Source: Planctomycetota bacterium (lineage in GTDB: Bacteria > Planctomycetota > UBA1135). Taken from it: 9,634 nt of DNA. The translations under genes and the position numbers were made by a program. Location: NCBI GenBank assembly GCA_027623585.1, contig JAQBVK010000071.1, positions 1-9,634 of the forward strand. The letters are read 5' to 3'. The first letter of the stretch is position 1. Every line of letters starts with the position of its first letter. Shown in pieces: positions 7,214-9,634 of the stretch. A model generated the notes under the pieces. The model had not been told where the DNA came from and did no database searches. It saw only the letters and a list, made by a program, of their open reading frames with translations.

Positions 7214-7310
7214 GGGAGCGGATCGGGGCTGGTGTCTCGTTCGGCCTTCAAAGCCGTTGGGGTCCCGCACGGCGGGGCTCGGTAGGTTCGATTCCTATGC
7301 GCTCCCGCCA
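7214..7310 (+). tRNA. selC: tRNA-Sec (anticodon TCA)
   Basis: A 97-base tRNA with encoded CCA (7308-7310) and the features particular to tRNA(Sec). The 5' acceptor strand is 7214-7221 and the 3' strand 7299-7306, with discriminator G7307. The D arm has 6 bp around TGGT (7224-7239). The anticodon loop is CTTCAAA with TCA at 7248-7250. The long variable arm has a 7-bp stem around ACG (7262-7278). The T arm pairs GTAGG with CCTAT around TTCGATT (7282-7298). The anticodon loop and following TTGGGG match E. coli selC exactly. Two oddities: the eighth acceptor pair is G7221-G7299, and the first anticodon-stem pair is T7241-T7257. The gene lies between selD and the ligase gene on the same strand. 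Confidence 0.95.
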
Positions 7311-7337
7311 TTCCTTTGCCTGCGGCGGAGATTGCGC

Positions 7338-8600
7338 ATGAACAACGCCGATCTCGACGCCCTGACCAAGGCGCTGCGGCGCGGCCATCGTGAGCCGCAG
7401 GACGCGCGGCTCGGTCTCGAAGTGGAGAACTTCGTGCTGCGCGCGAAGGACGGCGCAATCGTTCCCTATACAGGCGCGCGTGGGGTCGGCGCGATGCTGG
7501 CGCGCAGCGGCGAGCGGCTCGGCGCCGAGACGATCTGCGAGGGGGAGCATCTGCTCGGCTTGCGGCTGCCGGGCGGAGGCACGATCACGCTCGAGCCGGG
7601 CGCGCAGATGGAGTGGTCCTCGCCATTATGTGAAGGATTACCCGGTCTCGCGCAGAAGTACGGGCTATGGCGCGACGAGCAGCGCTTGCTCGAAGAAGAG
7701 TTCGGCGTGCGCTTTCACGCGGTGGGCGCACATCCCACCGCGTCGCCGGATCAGATCGAGCGTCTGCCGAAGGCGCGCTACGCGGTGATGGAACCGTGGT
7801 TGGGCGCGCGCGGCAAGTACGCGACCTGGATGATGAAGGGGACTTGCGGCGTGCAAGTCAACCTCGACCACCGCGACGAGGACGATGCGATGCGCAAACT
7901 GCGCGTGGCGCTGCGTCTGGCGCCGGTCTTCAACGCGATCTTCGCGAACAGTGCGGTGGCGGCGGGCAAGCAGACCGGCTTTGCCTCGTGGCGCGGGAAC
8001 GTCTGGACCAGCGTGGATCCGCAACGCTGCGGCATTCCCGAGGCGCTCGCGAAGGACGGCTCCAGCTTCCGCGATTACGTGGAGTGGGCGCTGGCGGCGC
8101 CGATGCTCTTCGTGCAGCTGCCCGACGGCCTGCACGACATCCACGGCACGCGCTGGGAGGACTGGGATTGCTCCTGCGAGCTCTGCCCTGGCGACTGGGA
8201 TCTGCACCTCTCCACCTTTTTCCCGGAGGCGCGCTTCCGTCCGCAGTTGGAGTTGCGCCACGCCGACGCAGTGCCGCCGGAACTCGGCCTCGGCTACGCC
8301 GTGCTGGCCCGCGCGATCTTCGACCGCCCAGCCGCGCTGGCCGCCGCCGAACGCCTCGGGGCGCGCTGGAGCCACCCCCAACGCCTGCAGGCCTGGGACT
8401 CCGCCCATCGCGATGCCCTCTCCGGCGCCGATCCGCTACGAGGCAGGCTTCTCGACCGCGCCCGCGAACTCCTGGCCTTCGCCGAGCCGCTCACGGAGGA
8501 GCAGCCTTACCTGGAGCCGGTCCGCGAACTCCTGGCGGACGGCCGTTCGCTGGGCGAGCGCGCGCGGGTGGAGGCTTCGACGAGCGCTACCGCTTCATGA
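7338..8600 (+). CDS. Glutamate-cysteine ligase, plant-type GCS2 family
   Basis: A 420-residue ligase that joins glutamate and cysteine to gamma-glutamylcysteine, the first step of glutathione synthesis; related EgtA enzymes serve ergothioneine. Visible family segments are GLEVENF (26-32), EPGAQMEWSSP (86-96), MMKGTCGVQVNLD (165-177), IFANSAVAAGKQTGFASWRG (201-220) and FFPEARFRPQLELRHAD (294-310). These resemble the ATP-grasp-unrelated, plant/alphaproteobacterial GshA more than the E. coli-type enzyme. I chose ATG at 7338 because GGAG (7326-7329) lies 8 bases upstream; a longer frame to 7257 would run through the tRNA. It follows selC by 27 bases and is probably co-transcribed with selD. Its end overlaps the hicA stop on the other strand. 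No glutathione synthetase is in the window, so the final thiol is not settled. Confidence 0.85.
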   Translation: MNNADLDALTKALRRGHREPQDARLGLEVENFVLRAKDGAIVPYTGARGVGAMLARSGERLGAETICEGEHLLGLRLPGGGTITLEPGAQMEWSSPLCEGLPGLAQKYGLWRDEQRLLEEEFGVRFHAVGAHPTASPDQIERLPKARYAVMEPWLGARGKYATWMMKGTCGVQVNLDHRDEDDAMRKLRVALRLAPVFNAIFANSAVAAGKQTGFASWRGNVWTSVDPQRCGIPEALAKDGSSFRDYVEWALAAPMLFVQLPDGLHDIHGTRWEDWDCSCELCPGDWDLHLSTFFPEARFRPQLELRHADAVPPELGLGYAVLARAIFDRPAALAAAERLGARWSHPQRLQAWDSAHRDALSGADPLRGRLLDRARELLAFAEPLTEEQPYLEPVRELLADGRSLGERARVEASTSATAS

Positions 8601-8828
8601 GCGCAGTGCAGCCTTGAGTCTTGCTGGCTCGAGCCCGAGTTGACGCGCAAGCGTCGCGACGAAGAAGAGTGAGAATTCTTCACGTTGCGGAATCGTGGTC
8701 CGGAACGCGAGACCATCTTCCAATCGTTCCCAACGCTCGTGCGAGTCCTTGCCTCCAGGAACCGGCCGCGCACCCAGCGACCTCAATGCCCGAAGCAAGT
8801 CTCGCCGCTTGACGCGGCCGCCGCCCAC
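8595..8828 (-). CDS. hicA: HicA-family mRNA interferase toxin
   Basis: A 77-residue protein with the HicA pattern: VKRRDLLRALRSLGARPV, then a glycine-containing turn with the presumed catalytic histidine (GKDSHERW, H30), a second strand FRTTIP (42-47) and a C-terminal helix ending in LARQLGLEPARLK. HicA toxins are small double-stranded-RNA-binding-fold ribonucleases that cleave mRNA and are neutralised by HicB. The start is GTG at 8828; the only Shine-Dalgarno-like element is AAGG 7 bases upstream, inside an inverted repeat at the hicB stop. The order hicB then hicA is the reverse of the classical hicAB order but is found in other genomes. Its stop codon overlaps the end of the ligase gene by 6 bases, tail to tail. 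Activity is not proven; the histidine and fold pattern are intact. Confidence 0.8.
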   Translation of the reverse strand: MGGGRVKRRDLLRALRSLGARPVPGGKDSHERWERLEDGLAFRTTIPQREEFSLFFVATLARQLGLEPARLKAALRS

Positions 8829-8831
8829 GGG

Positions 8832-8846
8832 TTCGCCTTAGGCGAA
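8832..8846 (-). promoter_or_regulatory. Inverted repeat across the hicB stop and hicA ribosome site
   Basis: On the minus strand TTCGCC-TAA-GGCGAA forms a perfect 6-bp stem whose loop is the hicB stop codon; the central A and T positions make it a near-complete 15-base palindrome. The 3' arm holds the weak AAGG ahead of the hicA GTG. It may couple hicA translation to hicB termination, or be a DNA operator. Confidence 0.45.
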
Positions 8847-9332
8847 GGCCTGGATTCCGGGAATCGCGTGAGTGTGCGCCCCGCCGAGGACGGTGGGAAA
8901 GAGCACCGTCACCTTCGCAGGCTGCTTGTCGTTCAACTCGAGCAGTGCGACGACTTCCCAGGCTTCCATGCCGGCCACCTTTGCCGGAACTACGCCGTCA
9001 GGCGTACGCCTCAGTAAGGAGTCGAACTCGTGGTTTTCGAGTTTGAAGGCGAGATACTCCTCAATCGCGAGGCGCAGTTCGTCAGAAGCTTCCTGGCGCG
9101 TGGCGCCCTCGGCGCAGACGTCGAGGTCGAGGCAGTGGCCGATCGTGCTGCCGCGGTTTCCCGGCGCATCGAAGAACACGAAGTGCAGGTTCAAGCGCAG
9201 GGCCATCTTGCGGCGCTTGCTCCGCGTGCCGTTTCGCCCGAAGGCGGGGACGGGCGGCTCAGCGACGTGCGGGGCGCGCGGCTTTCTGCGGGCACTCATG
9301 GGGCTTGCGGGCGGCTCCAGGACTCGGCTCAT
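8838..9332 (-). CDS. hicB: HicB-like antitoxin
   Basis: Up to 164 residues. The core HFVFFDAPGNRGSTIGHCLDLDVCAEGATRQEASDELRLAIEEYL has the HicB pattern of a degenerate RNase-H-like fold (strand, GHCLDLD-V-AEG, then a helix ending in EEYL). Together with the adjacent hicA this makes an antitoxin assignment likely. No ribbon-helix-helix or HTH domain is evident at the C-terminus, so if it represses its own promoter the means is unclear. The start is uncertain. ATG 9332 gives the longest form, but a TATACT hexamer lies only 2 bases before it. ATG 9299 or ATG 9206 (MALRLNLHF, where homology begins) are alternatives. The N-terminal 40 residues are Pro/Arg/Ala-rich and may not be translated. It lies 9 bases upstream of hicA and divergent from lexA. 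Confidence 0.7.
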   Translation of the reverse strand: MSRVLEPPASPMSARRKPRAPHVAEPPVPAFGRNGTRSKRRKMALRLNLHFVFFDAPGNRGSTIGHCLDLDVCAEGATRQEASDELRLAIEEYLAFKLENHEFDSLLRRTPDGVVPAKVAGMEAWEVVALLELNDKQPAKVTVLFPTVLGGAHTHAIPGIQAFA

Positions 9333-9334
9333 CG

Positions 9335-9340
9335 AGTATA
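9335..9340 (-). promoter_or_regulatory. Candidate -10 element of hicBA
   Basis: TATACT on the minus strand is the best -10-like hexamer upstream of hicB. No -35 is evident. Transcription would begin near 9328, which argues for a hicB start downstream of 9332. Confidence 0.35.
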
Positions 9341-9371
9341 GGACGGGGAGTCGAGGGGCAGGTGACGCGAC

Positions 9372-9401
9372 TTGCGCTCTCTATGACGGATGTCGTAGTG
9401 T
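9372..9401 (+). promoter_or_regulatory. Candidate lexA promoter (leaderless)
   Basis: TTGCGC (9372-9377), 18 bp, TAGTGT (9396-9401), then 6 bases to the lexA ATG. The layout parallels that of selD. There is no Shine-Dalgarno before the ATG. Confidence 0.45.
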
Positions 9402-9409
9402 GGCGACAT
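9382..9409. promoter_or_regulatory. Candidate LexA operator: two overlapping dyads
   Basis: ATGTCG-N8-CGACAT (9390-9409) is a perfect 6-bp inverted repeat that brackets the proposed -10 and overlaps the ATG. A second, imperfect dyad TATGAC-N4-GTCGTA (9382-9397) has its centre exactly 10 bp upstream. Autorepression by LexA would explain the position; neither dyad is the E. coli or Bacillus LexA box as I know them. Confidence 0.45.
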
Positions 9410-9634
9410 GGCAGTTTCCCGGGTGACCCCGGACCTCTCCGAACGTCAACGCGCCGCGCTCGTCGCGTTACGCGGCTTCTTGAAGCGCCACGGCGTGCCG
9501 CCGACACGTGCCGAACTCGGCCGCCTGCTCGGCGTCAGCCCGCAGACCGCCGATTTCCATCTACGCGCGCTCGAGCGCAAGGGCGTGCTCGAGTTGAAGC
9601 CGCTGTCCGCACGCGCGATGCGCGAAACCGCGCC
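9408..9634 (+). CDS. lexA: LexA repressor, N-terminal part
   Basis: The first 75 codons are present; the right edge cuts the gene before the self-cleaving peptidase domain. The translated start MAVSRVTPDLSERQRAALVA, followed by GVPPTRAELGRLLGVSP and ADFHLRALERKGVLEL, matches the winged-helix DNA-binding domain of LexA (E. coli: MPPTRAEIAQRLGF ... HLKALARKGVIEI). LexA represses SOS genes until RecA filaments trigger its autocleavage. The recognition helix here, SPQTADFHLRAL, differs from SPNAAEEHLKAL of E. coli, in keeping with a different operator. ATG at 9408 is chosen because it fits the family start and lies 6 bases after TAGTGT. The divergent neighbour is hicBA. Without the C-terminal domain another regulator with a LexA-type DNA-binding domain cannot be excluded. 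Confidence 0.85.
   Translation, partial: MAVSRVTPDLSERQRAALVALRGFLKRHGVPPTRAELGRLLGVSPQTADFHLRALERKGVLELKPLSARAMRETA

Noticed and set aside
7257..7337. Extension of the ligase gene back to 7257
   Set aside because: The segment lies inside the tRNA-Sec gene; the ATG at 7338 has a Shine-Dalgarno and begins near the family N-terminus.
7665..8408. Minus-strand open frame (247 codons) opposite the ligase gene
   Set aside because: Antisense shadow typical of high-GC coding DNA; the plus-strand protein is conserved throughout.
8872..9426. Plus-strand open frame (184 codons) opposite hicB
   Set aside because: Crosses the lexA start region and the divergent promoter gap; the Ser/Arg-rich product has no recognisable motif.

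Overview
This GC-rich bacterial window is a selenium and genome-maintenance neighbourhood. It holds selenocysteine synthase (selA), selenophosphate synthetase (selD) and the selenocysteine tRNA gene (selC). selD itself appears to be a selenoprotein: an in-frame TGA stands where E. coli SelD has its catalytic Cys17. A conventional gene caller would start selD after that TGA and miss its N-terminus, and would also tend to extend the next gene back into the tRNA. The sequence does not fix the phylum. The plant-type (GCS2) glutamate-cysteine ligase, apparent leaderless starts and high GC allow several groups (for example Planctomycetota, Acidobacteriota, Myxococcota).

Layout from left to right. 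Bases 1-323 (-) are the 5' part of a DedA/YqaA-type membrane protein gene. Its TTG start lies 3 bases past the recJ stop, so recJ (327-2069, -) and this gene form an operon. selA (2085-3467, +) is divergent from recJ across only 15 bp, where two -10-like hexamers overlap on opposite strands. selA converges on a large hybrid sensor histidine kinase (3496-6054, -) with about five or six membrane helices, a kinase core and two receiver domains. Divergent from the kinase is selD (6137-7168, +), followed by selC (7214-7310, +) and the ligase gene (7338-8600, +). The ligase gene overlaps tail to tail with a hicBA toxin-antitoxin pair (hicB 8838-9332, hicA 8595-8828, both -). At the right edge lexA begins (9408 onward, +, cut by the window), divergent from hicB.

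How they fit: SelD makes selenophosphate. SelA uses it to convert Ser-tRNA(Sec), the product of selC, into Sec-tRNA(Sec). That tRNA is needed to read the UGA in selD itself. The elongation factor gene selB is not in this window. RecJ and LexA belong to DNA repair and the SOS response. No partner of the hybrid kinase is visible.

A recurring regulatory theme is that selA, recJ, selD and lexA each have a TANNNT hexamer ending 6 or 7 bases before the start codon, without a convincing ribosome binding site, as expected for leaderless mRNAs. The kinase, the DedA-like gene and the ligase gene instead have Shine-Dalgarno-like sequences. Apart from short intergenic gaps, the window is filled with genes; no insertion sequence, CRISPR array or prophage was seen.
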